9,826 nucleotides of DNA from assembly GCA_018679295.1 (NCBI GenBank), contig JAHHLP010000112.1, positions 1 to 9,826 of the forward strand. Reading direction: 5' to 3'. Under the pieces are notes generated by a model. The model searched no databases and was not told where the DNA came from. It saw nothing but the letters and a program-made list of their open reading frames with translations. Position numbers and translations under genes: made by a program. Of this stretch, positions 1 to 7,700 are shown piece after piece (positions within the stretch are counted from its first letter, which is position 1; every line of letters begins with the position of its first letter). The DNA comes from Rhodothermia bacterium. Its GTDB lineage: Bacteria > Bacteroidota > Rhodothermia > Rhodothermales > JABDKH01.

Positions 1-1494
1 GTGTCCTTCTCGGCTGTGCTTTTTGGCATTGGGGTAGGTACCTCTGTAACCGTCCTGTTCGCATTGCTTCCGCTGCTCAAGGTCCGAAAAGTGTCGCCCA
101 TGATGGCGCTCCGAACCGCCGCAGGACTGCAGGACGACAAAGGCGTCGATTGGATCAAGGTGGGAGTACTTGTACTTCTCGTCGCGGCAGTACTGTTGAT
201 CGCGATCGGTCAAGGACCCAATCCGATTGTCGCGGTCGCGTACGTGGCGGCACTGGTCATCGTCTGTGCTTTGCTGGCCGGGGTCGCGTATGCTGCTACC
301 CGGCTGCTCCGGCGCATTTCTTTTGATCGACTGTCCTACGTGCTTCGTCAGGGGGTGGCCAATCTGTACCGGCCGAATAACCAGACGCTGATGATGTTGC
401 TGGCAATTGGTCTCGGGACCTTTCTCGTTTCGACGTTTCTGTCGCTTCAGCATCTGCTATTGAACCAGATAGATACCGCCGACGATCGCGGACGGCCCAA
501 CCTGGTCTTCTTCGATATTCAACCCGACCAGACAGATGGAGTACAGCGAATCCTTTCCGGACGCGGACTCGAAGCTGTCGAAACCGTGCCGATCGTAACC
601 ATGCGCCTTTCAGCGATCAACGGGCGATCGATCGACGAAATGAGAGCCGACTCTACGACGAGAACGACCTGGGCGCATCGAAGGGAATACAGGTCGACCT
701 TCCGTTCATACTTGACGGAATCAGAGGAGGTCGTTAGAGGAGAATTTGACCCCGGCCCGTATGCACCGGATGCGGTCGTGCCGGTCTCGGTCGAGCAAGA
801 CATCATGGCCGACCTGAACGTGAGCCTTGGTGACACGCTTGTATTCGACGTCCAGGGCATTCCAATTACGACCACGATCGGCAGCGTTCGGCGCGTCGAG
901 TGGCGACAGGTACGGACAAACTTCTTCGTTGTGTTTCCCGAAGGCGTGCTCAACGAAGCACCACATTTCAACGTCATCGTAACGCGTACCGACGACGAGT
1001 CGGAATCCGGAGCGATTCAGGCTGCGGTCATCCGCGAGTACCCCAGCGTGTCGGCTATCGATCTCAGCCTCATACTCGAAGTTGTTGAGACGGTATTCGA
1101 CAAGATCGCCTTTGCGGTTCGCTTCATGGCGGGTTTCAGCATACTTACCGGGTTCATTGTTCTTGCGGCTGCCGTCGTAGTAAGCCGCGTGCGCAGGATT
1201 GGAGAGAGCGTGCTGCTCAAGACGCTCGGGGCCGCACGCAACCAGGTCTTTACGATCATGACGGTTGAGTACGTCCTTCTGGGACTTCTTGCGGCGCTGA
1301 CCGGCGTAGCGCTTTCAACTCTTGCGACACTCGCTCTTGCGGAGTTCGTTTTCGAGGCGCCCTTCGTCTTGCCATGGTTCGAACTCTTCGTCGTGGTGCT
1401 GGCGGTGGTCGCTCTCACGGTGGGTGTAGGTCTGGTCAGCAGTCGCGGAGTATATTCTCGGCCGCCCCTCGATGTCCTTAGAATCGAAGTGTGA
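1..1494 (+). CDS. ABC transporter permease, FtsX/YbbP-like, C-terminal part (5' end cut by window)
   Basis: Membrane subunit of an ABC exporter of the FtsX/MacB-like permease superfamily, most like the large double-FtsX YbbP type (COG3127). It would work in the inner membrane with a separate ATPase not seen here. The frame is open from base 1, so the first GTG is probably an internal valine; YbbP-type proteins are usually about 800 residues and this is the last 497. Hydrophobic segments lie near residues 3-25, 50-70, 74-100 and 128-150. A soluble extracytoplasmic domain follows (about 155-365). The classic C-terminal FtsX domain has three helices near 373-397, 420-445 and 455-480, with the RRIGESVLLKTLGA loop between the first two. 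The end, DVLRIEV, is the usual FtsX-permease ending. The substrate cannot be told from sequence. The next gene begins 15 bases downstream, suggesting cotranscription. Confidence 0.88.
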   Translation: MSFSAVLFGIGVGTSVTVLFALLPLLKVRKVSPMMALRTAAGLQDDKGVDWIKVGVLVLLVAAVLLIAIGQGPNPIVAVAYVAALVIVCALLAGVAYAATRLLRRISFDRLSYVLRQGVANLYRPNNQTLMMLLAIGLGTFLVSTFLSLQHLLLNQIDTADDRGRPNLVFFDIQPDQTDGVQRILSGRGLEAVETVPIVTMRLSAINGRSIDEMRADSTTRTTWAHRREYRSTFRSYLTESEEVVRGEFDPGPYAPDAVVPVSVEQDIMADLNVSLGDTLVFDVQGIPITTTIGSVRRVEWRQVRTNFFVVFPEGVLNEAPHFNVIVTRTDDESESGAIQAAVIREYPSVSAIDLSLILEVVETVFDKIAFAVRFMAGFSILTGFIVLAAAVVVSRVRRIGESVLLKTLGAARNQVFTIMTVEYVLLGLLAALTGVALSTLATLALAEFVFEAPFVLPWFELFVVVLAVVALTVGVGLVSSRGVYSRPPLDVLRIEV

Positions 1495-1509
1495 CGCGGA
1501 GACTGTTCG

Positions 1510-1701
1510 ATGGAGCCGCTGCTGAACGAGCATGTCGTCACCTGCCCGTACTGCTGGCAGCGGATATCTTTGGTCGTCGACGCGAGTGCGGGATCGCACC
1601 GGTACGTGGAAGACTGCGAGGTGTGCTGCCGACCGATGCTCGTGACCTGCACCGTTTCCGAGACGCAGCAAGTAGAGGTAGCAGTTGATCGCGAGGTCTA
1701 G
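1510..1701 (+). CDS. CPXCG-motif cysteine-rich small protein
   Basis: A 63-residue cytosolic protein of the Cys_rich_CPXG family (Pfam PF14255), whose biochemical role is not known. A CPYC pair sits at residues 12-15 and a second cysteine cluster reads EDCEVCCRPM around residues 35-43. Together they would suit a small zinc ribbon. In this copy the glycine that normally follows the first pair (CPYCG) is tryptophan. The length matches the family's usual 60-70 residues. The ATG is preceded by a GGAG element about 8 bases upstream. It sits 15 bases after the permease and 17 before yggS, so it is probably in the same transcript. Family assignment is firm from the cysteine pattern; zinc binding is inferred. 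Confidence 0.85.
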   Translation: MEPLLNEHVVTCPYCWQRISLVVDASAGSHRYVEDCEVCCRPMLVTCTVSETQQVEVAVDREV

Positions 1702-1718
1702 ATTGTCGGGAGTGAGTT

Positions 1719-2429
1719 ATGGAGAGTCGAGCACACGAAATTCGGCGCAACATCGAGGTAGTGTTCGAACGGGTCCGACGGGCAGCCGAAAGGGCCGGTA
1801 GGCGACCGGACGACATCACGGTCGTCGCCGTATCCAAGAAGTTCTCTATAGAGGACATACGGCGGGCGTACGAGTCAGGCATTCGAGACTTCGGTGAGAA
1901 CCGGGTGCAGGAACTCGTCGGTAAGGTGGATCGATGGGCCGAGCTATACCCCGGCAGCGAGATCAACTGGCACATGGTCGGCCACCTTCAGCGTAACAAG
2001 GTCAAAGAGTTACTGGGACATTGTTCGACCTTCCACGCCCTCGACAGTCTGCGACTGGCCACGGCCCTGAATCAGAGGGCAGGCGGTTACTCAGAGGTCA
2101 TCCCGTGTCTGGCTCAAGTGAACGTGTCAGGTGAGGACAGCAAGTTCGGCTGGGACCCGGACGACGCGGAGTCGGCAGTCCGAGAGATCCTCAACCACGA
2201 GCATCTCCAGGTGATTGGTCTGATGACCCTGGCAAGACCTGTGGATGATCCGGAGCACGTAAGGCCCGAATTTGCAAAACTTCGACGACTCTACGAGCGT
2301 ATCCAGTCCAGCCTCAGCGTCAAATTCGAGGTCTTGTCAATGGGCATGAGCGGTGATTTCGAGGTTGCGATCGAAGAAGGCGCAACGCACGTCAGGGTTG
2401 GCACGGCTATCTTCGGTGAGCGGACCTGA
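1719..2429 (+). CDS. yggS: YggS/PLPBP family pyridoxal 5'-phosphate homeostasis protein
   Basis: Single-domain PLP-binding protein with the alanine-racemase-like TIM barrel fold. It has no known catalytic activity and buffers pyridoxal phosphate, affecting amino-acid and keto-acid balance in the cytosol. At 236 residues it has the family's normal length. Visible hallmarks are VAVSK with the Schiff-base lysine at K40, FGENRVQE at 58-65, WHMVGHLQRNK at 84-94, the phosphate-binding SMGMSGD at 207-213 and VRVGTAIFG at 225-233. The ATG at 1719 has a GGGAG Shine-Dalgarno six bases upstream, which supports this start. It follows the CPXCG gene by 17 bases and ends 80 bases before the next gene. In many bacteria yggS is near cell-division or envelope genes; here DivIVA follows two genes later. 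Confidence 0.96.
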   Translation: MESRAHEIRRNIEVVFERVRRAAERAGRRPDDITVVAVSKKFSIEDIRRAYESGIRDFGENRVQELVGKVDRWAELYPGSEINWHMVGHLQRNKVKELLGHCSTFHALDSLRLATALNQRAGGYSEVIPCLAQVNVSGEDSKFGWDPDDAESAVREILNHEHLQVIGLMTLARPVDDPEHVRPEFAKLRRLYERIQSSLSVKFEVLSMGMSGDFEVAIEEGATHVRVGTAIFGERT

Positions 2430-2509
2430 TTCGGGCCGAGGCGTAATATCAGCTAATCGCTTGAGTAAGCCCACTATAGGCCGATTCTACGTAGTAGTTT
2501 GCCATTGCC

Positions 2510-2767
2510 ATGATCTGGTTGGTTCTTACAATAGCTGCCGGTCTGGTTGCCTACCTGCTTGTACGAGCTTCGCAAGGCTACGAGCGTGAGAGCGCGGCGG
2601 CCGCCTTGGAGGAGGTTCAGCGACTTGGAGAGGTGACCGAGGATCTGGAAAGGCGAATTCGCAATCTCGAAGCAATTGCGACACGCGTAGATGTGGAGTC
2701 AGATATGCTGGACCAGACAATCGAATCGCCGACGCCGTCCGAACGCGGCCGTCTACGTGAGAGCTAA
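2510..2767 (+). CDS. Small single-pass membrane protein with coiled coil, PspB-like
   Basis: An 85-residue protein with one N-terminal transmembrane helix (residues 2-18), a basic residue after it (R19) and a long charged helix from about 25 to 68. The predicted layout is a membrane anchor with a cytosolic coiled coil. Segment 46-58, LERRIRNLEAIAT, resembles the E. coli PspB pattern RIQALESIL, and the size and layout also match PspB (about 75 residues), which relays envelope stress to PspA. This is a likeness in a short helix and is not proof. No PspA or PspC gene is visible. The ATG has no Shine-Dalgarno. It ends 36 bases before divIVA and may be cotranscribed with it. It could equally be an unrelated lineage-specific membrane scaffold. 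Confidence 0.7.
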   Translation: MIWLVLTIAAGLVAYLLVRASQGYERESAAAALEEVQRLGEVTEDLERRIRNLEAIATRVDVESDMLDQTIESPTPSERGRLRES

Positions 2768-2803
2768 TGACCGGAGCCTGATTCAAACAAAGCAGTTTGC
2801 GTA

Positions 2804-3664
2804 ATGAAACTAACGCCCCTTGACATCAAGAAGCAGGACTTCAAGCGCACGATGCGTGGCGTGGACCCAGAGGAGGTGCATGCCTTTCTGCAAATGGTCG
2901 CCGATCAATGGCAGGACGTTTCGGAAGAGAATGATAGGCTGGAACGCCGCATCATTGAGTTGGAGTCCAAGCTTACTCATTACAAGCAGGTCGAAGAGGC
3001 CATGCAGGAGGCGCTGAAGACGGCCCGTCACTCCTCGAAGCAGACCCTGGAAGCGGCAAAGACCAAGGCGAAGGCAATAGTTGAAGAGGCGGTCGCTGCA
3101 GCAACCCGAATCCAGAAACAGGCTGAGGACGAAAAGTACCGGCTGCGACGGGAAATCGAACGGATTCGGTCCCGGCGGGCGGAGGTGATTGCCCGCTTGC
3201 GCGCACTGCTCAACTCCGAGCTGGCCATCCTGGATGACCACGAGAAGCAGCACCCTGTGGCTGCCGCCGATGCAGTGGAGACAGAACTGGAGGACACTAT
3301 TGCCGAGTCGGCCTCTTCGGGCGACTTCGAACAGGAGCAAGCCGTTGATGAGATGGCAGACCTCGAGGATGTTGCCGACGAACCGGCGATCGACGTATCG
3401 GAGAGTGCAGCCGAGCCGGCTAAACATGAAGCGCAGCCGGTAGTGCCTCACGAGAACGAGGTTGGGTCCGTCAAACCGGCTGAAACGCCTAAAGGGATCG
3501 AGACCTCGGCAAATAACGAGGATACACTTCGCTTCGACACAGAGGCAGTTGTGGATCAAGAAGACGGTGGTAGAGCGCCTGCTTCAGGTGCGACAGGAAG
3601 TGATGCCCGACGCGATTCGCCTGAAATGGATAAGATTCGTAAGATTCTGGATGACCTCGCCTAG
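2804..3664 (+). CDS. DivIVA domain-containing protein with long acidic tail
   Basis: DivIVA proteins bind curved membrane at poles and septa and recruit division, wall-growth or chromosome-anchoring partners. Residues 1-60 are the membrane-targeting domain: LTPLDIKKQDF, then MRGVDPEEVHAFL with R18 conserved. The membrane-inserting phenylalanine of Bacillus DivIVA (F17) is methionine here. A coiled coil runs from about 38 to 150 and aligns with the second Bacillus coiled coil in pattern. Residues 150-265 are acidic, Ala/Glu/Asp-rich and probably disordered. The end, EMDKIRKILDDLA, looks like a conserved short helix that could dock a partner. At 286 residues it is much longer than Bacillus DivIVA (about 164). 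There is no clear Shine-Dalgarno before the ATG. The family call is strong; the cellular role is unknown, and the close pairing with a small membrane protein suggests an envelope function. Confidence 0.92.
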   Translation: MKLTPLDIKKQDFKRTMRGVDPEEVHAFLQMVADQWQDVSEENDRLERRIIELESKLTHYKQVEEAMQEALKTARHSSKQTLEAAKTKAKAIVEEAVAAATRIQKQAEDEKYRLRREIERIRSRRAEVIARLRALLNSELAILDDHEKQHPVAAADAVETELEDTIAESASSGDFEQEQAVDEMADLEDVADEPAIDVSESAAEPAKHEAQPVVPHENEVGSVKPAETPKGIETSANNEDTLRFDTEAVVDQEDGGRAPASGATGSDARRDSPEMDKIRKILDDLA

Positions 3665-3698
3665 CTGGTGAGGTACTCCAGATCACTTACGCTTATCA

Positions 3699-3714
3699 CG
3701 GGTGACCCGCAATC
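3699..3714 (+). promoter_or_regulatory. Shine-Dalgarno in a small hairpin, ahead of an in-frame ATC codon
   Basis: GGGTGA at 3700-3705 matches the anti-Shine-Dalgarno core and lies six bases before ATC at 3712-3714, which is in frame with the phosphorylase. The same bases form CGGG-TGA-CCCG, a 4-bp stem with a 3-base loop, so the site could be partly hidden. No ATG, GTG or TTG lies in this frame between the stop at 3703-3705 and the GTG at 3757. The site therefore hints that translation starts at ATC, or that ATC stands for an original ATG. Confidence 0.4.
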
Positions 3715-3756
3715 AGTACTTCGCATCCCTCTCTCATAGCAGAGTACGTTTCTCAG

Positions 3757-4566
3757 GTGCAGGCCGCGGCCGATGAGGTCAAGGCTCGCCTGGCCCCGGC
3801 ATCCCGCATTGGCATCATTCTCGGAACCGGTCTTGGGGGCCTTGCGGAAGAGATTGAGGTCGAGGCCGCAATCTCCTACGACGATATTCCGCACTTTCCG
3901 GTCTCAACTGTCGAGTCCCATCACGGCAAGCTGATCTACGGACGGCTTGACGGCGTGCCCGTGCTCGCCATGCAAGGACGCTTTCACCTGTACGAGGGCT
4001 ACAATGGCCGCCAGGTGACGTTTCCGGTTCGGGTGTTCCGAACGCTGGGAGTAGACACGCTGCTTATTTCCAATGCCGCCGGCGGGATGAACCCGAACTA
4101 CCGCAGGGCCGACCTGATGATGATCACCGATCACATCAATCTTCAGGGAGTCAGTCCCTTGTCCGGAGCCAATCACGAGCCATGGGGACCGAGATTCCCG
4201 GACATGAGCGAGCCGTACGATCTCGAGCTGCGGCGGATAGCGGAAGAGACTGCTCTTGAAGGCGGATTCCGTCTACAGCAAGGAGTCTATTGTGCCGTTG
4301 TCGGTCCGAATCTGGAGACGCGGGCAGAGTATCGCTTGCTGCGCCTCATTGGTGCCGATGCAGTAGGGATGAGCACGGTGCCCGAAGTCATCGTCGCTCG
4401 GCATATGGGTATGAGGTGCCTCGCTATCTCCGTTATCACAGATGAGTGTTTTCCGGATGCACTGGAGGAAGTCTCAATCCCGGACATACTCGCGGCCGCA
4501 GCGGAAGCTGAACCGCGGCTGACGCAGCTCTTGCGGAAGGTTGTCTCGGCGGCAGCCCCGGCGTAA
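3757..4566 (+). CDS. Purine nucleoside phosphorylase (trimeric, PNP/MTAP family)
   Basis: Splits purine (deoxy)nucleosides with phosphate into free base and (deoxy)ribose 1-phosphate, in cytosolic purine salvage. Numbered from the GTG, motifs are the phosphate loop ILGTGLGG (21-28; usually LGSGLG), VSTVESHHG (49-57), MQGRFHLYEGY (72-82), SNAAGG (105-110), GPNLETRAE (183-191), and VGMSTVPEV (203-211). E191 matches the base-binding glutamate (human E201). The residue matching human N243 is aspartate D229 in VITDE, which can alter 6-oxo versus 6-amino purine choice. The GTG start is the only standard one but gives a clipped N-terminal helix. The open frame continues upstream to ATC at 3712, encoding ISTSHPSLIAEYVSQ, which looks like real coding; from there the protein would have 284 residues. 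Assignment to the family is firm; the start is not. Confidence 0.93.
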   Translation: MQAAADEVKARLAPASRIGIILGTGLGGLAEEIEVEAAISYDDIPHFPVSTVESHHGKLIYGRLDGVPVLAMQGRFHLYEGYNGRQVTFPVRVFRTLGVDTLLISNAAGGMNPNYRRADLMMITDHINLQGVSPLSGANHEPWGPRFPDMSEPYDLELRRIAEETALEGGFRLQQGVYCAVVGPNLETRAEYRLLRLIGADAVGMSTVPEVIVARHMGMRCLAISVITDECFPDALEEVSIPDILAAAAEAEPRLTQLLRKVVSAAAPA

Positions 4567-4736
4567 TGGAGATCGACCGGCGGCGATCCCGTCCGGTTGA
4601 CAATCGGTTAATTACGCATTGACGACCGATTCGCGGCTGATCCCACGTGCCTTTTGGTGTATCTTTCAACCTCTCGGCGCTGGTCGATTTTCCCACCGTT
4701 TTGTTTCGTTCCGTCCGACCTCGATCTGTCTGATCC
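4567..4736 (+). promoter_or_regulatory. ileS upstream non-coding region with inverted repeats
   Basis: The longest gap in the window (170 bases). ACCGG and CCGGT, about 12 bases apart near 4575-4597, could be a weak end-of-gene hairpin without a T tract. A perfect 7-bp inverted repeat follows, AATCGGT at 4602-4608 and ACCGATT at 4625-4631, with a 16-base loop. TTGACA at 4597-4602 overlaps it and equals the sigma-70 -35 consensus, but no good -10 lies 16-18 bases downstream. TATCTTTC at 4660-4667 resembles the Bacteroidota -7 box TAnnTTTG except for its last base. A promoter here is likely from context; its exact position is not settled. No T-box was recognised. Confidence 0.35.
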
Positions 4737-7700
4737 ATGACAAAGTTCGCAGAGGTTAAGCGCTTCAATCACCCGGAGATAGAAAAGGGAACTCTCCGTT
4801 GGTGGAAGGAGCATGACATTTTTGCGCGCAGCATAAGCGAGCGAGAAGGCGGGCCCGTGTTCTCTTTTTACGAAGGACCGCCGACGGCAAACGGGCGTCC
4901 GGGAATCCATCATGTGATGGCCCGAACGATAAAGGACATCTTCTGCCGCTACAAGACTGCCAAAGGATACCTTGTCACGCGCAAGGCAGGCTGGGATACC
5001 CATGGACTGCCGGTCGAGATTGAGGTCGAGAAGGAACTGGGGCTGGACGGCAGGGATCAGGTCTACGAATACGGAATCGACAAGTACAATCGCGCCTGCC
5101 GTGAGAGCGTCTCTCGCTACACCGAACTGTGGGATGAGTTAACCCAGAGAATGGGTTACTGGGTTGATCTCGAACACCCGTACGTAACCTACAGGAGTGA
5201 GTACATCGAGAGTGTTTGGTGGCTCCTGAAGCAGATTCACAAGAAGGGTCTACTATATAAGGGACACAAGATTCAGTGGTACAGTCCGGGCTCGGGTACC
5301 GTGCTGTCCTCTCATGAAGTAAGCCTGGGTTATCGCGAGGTCCAGGATCCCAGCGTATTCATTCGCTTTGCTGTGGCGGGGCAAGACAACACGTACTTTC
5401 TGGCGTGGACGACCACTCCCTGGACTCTTATATCGAATACAGCGCTCGCCGTTGGCCCCGACATCAAGTATGTGCGAGTTCGCGTCCAACAGGATGACGG
5501 GGTTCAGGAACGACTGATTCTGGCGGAGGATCGACTCGAGGTGCTCCGGGAGGAGTACGTCGTTGAGGCTGACTATCGAGGCGCTGATCTCGTGGGAGAG
5601 CGGTACGAGCCGCTGTTCGACTACTTCGTGGACCGAGTCACTGAGGACGGCTGGCGCGTTGTCCCCGCGGACTACGTTTCCACTGAGGACGGCACAGGCA
5701 TTGTTCACACGGCCCCGGCGTTTGGGGCAGAGGATTTCCTTACGGCTCAGCGGGAGAACTTGCCTCTGGTAAACCCAGTCGCTCCGGACGGCAGGTTTAC
5801 GGATGAGGCGCCGCTCGTGGCGGGGCAGTGGTTCAAGGACGCCGACAAGGTGATCAACCGAGATCTCCGTGCGCGCGGACTTCTGTACCGGCACGACAGC
5901 TATCTACACAATTACCCGCACGACTGGCGAAAGGAGACGCCGTTGATGAGCTATCCCGTCGAGAGTTGGTTCATCCGTACGACGGCTATCAAGGAGCGAT
6001 TAATCGAATTAAACAATCAGATTAACTGGCAGCCGGAAGGTATTGGCACAGGACGATTTGGAGAATGGCTAGAGAATAATATCGACTGGGCTTTGAGTCG
6101 GCGGCGCTTTTGGGGTACGCCGTTACCGATCTGGCAGTCCGACGCTCCTGGCTCCGAGTACATCGAGGTGATAGGATCTATTGCCGAGCTTCGCGAAAAG
6201 GTGGGCGACAACCTTCCCCCGTACGATGAGCTTGATCTTCACCGGCCGTTTGTGGACAACCTCACGTGGCCGGCACCGGACGGCGGTACGATGCGCCGTG
6301 TTGAGGACCTGATCGATGTGTGGTTCGATTCCGGCGCCATGCCGTTCGCTCAGTGGCACTACCCGTTTGAGAATGACGCTGCATTTGAGGAGAGTTTCCC
6401 GGCTGACTTCATTGCCGAGGGAGTCGATCAAACGCGCGGGTGGTTCTACACGCTACATGCCATCGCCGCCCTGGTGCGGGACTCCGTGGCCTATCGCAAC
6501 GTTGTCGTAAATGGCCTCGTCCTTGACGAGAACGGCGACAAGATGTCCAAGACGAAAGGCAATGCGGTAGATCCATTCGATGTGATTGATCGATATGGAG
6601 CCGATGTTGTGCGATGGTACATGATGAGCAACAGCCCGCCGTGGGAGAACCTGAAGTTTTCCGAACGGGGTCTTCAGGACACGTTGCGGAAGTTCTTCAG
6701 CACTCTGGAGAATGTATATAGCTTTTTCGCCACGTACGCTAACATTGACAGGTTTATCTACGACGAGGACCCGGTGCCGCTGGCCGAACGTTCCGAGCTC
6801 GACCGCTGGATTCTGAGCAGGGTTCATTCGGTTGTTGAGACCGTCGACAGTTCACTCGCGGACTACAATCCGACCCGGGCGGCACGGGCCATCGAGGATC
6901 TCGTCGAGGCCTTATCTAATTGGTACGTCCGGCGTTCGCGGCGGCGCTTCTGGAAAAGCGGTAAAGCGGAAGACAAGCTGGCCGCCTATCAGACGATCTA
7001 TGAAGTGCTGGTCACGGTGGCGCAACTAATGAGTCCCGTTGCGCCGTTTTTTGGCGAGTGGCTCTTTCGTAACCTCACCAAGGTTGCGCCGCGCGCGTTT
7101 CCAGAATCGGTGCATTTGGCGCTCTTTCCTGAAAGCGAGGGTTCGATGATCGATCAGGTTCTGGAGCATCGGATGCAGCTCGCTCGCACAATTTCGTCCA
7201 TAATCCTCGGCCTGCGAAACACCAGCGGCATCAATGTCAGGCAGCCGCTGGCACGGGCGCTTGTCGTTATAGGACAGGGCGTGGATCGGGAGGATGTGGA
7301 CGCCGTTCGTGATATCATCCTTGACGAGGTGAACGTCAAGAAACTGGAGTATATCGAGTCCTCATCCGACGTAGTGCACCGATCCGCCAAACCTAACTTT
7401 CAATCCCTGGGCAAGCGATTGGGCAAACTGATGAAGCCGGTCAATGCTGCAGTTAGGGAATGGGGGGAAGAGGAGATCGAGGCGTTCGTCCATGACGGAT
7501 CCCACGAAATTGAGGTAGATGGCCAGACCGTGGTTTTGGGTGCCGATGATGTGGTGATTGTGAGCGAGGGTGTGAAGGGTTGGCTCGTAGAAAGCGAGGG
7601 CGGCGTGACGACCGCGCTGGACGTAAGTGTGACCGACGAGCTTGCGAAGGAGGGACTGGCGCGGGAATCGGTCAACCGAATCCAAAATCTGCGAAAACAG

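Noticed and set aside
1017..1652. 211-residue minus-strand frame opposite the permease and CPXCG gene
   Set aside because: Low-complexity Ser/Thr/Arg composition typical of antisense frames, and it crosses two supported genes.
2810..3559. 249-residue minus-strand frame opposite DivIVA
   Set aside because: No recognisable motif; it mirrors a gene with strong family similarity.
4567..4736. T-box riboswitch before ileS
   Set aside because: No T-box sequence, specifier stem or terminator could be recognised, and these are not expected outside Gram-positive-type lineages.
5253..5894. 213-residue minus-strand frame inside ileS
   Set aside because: Lies wholly within the conserved editing domain of IleRS and shows no family features.
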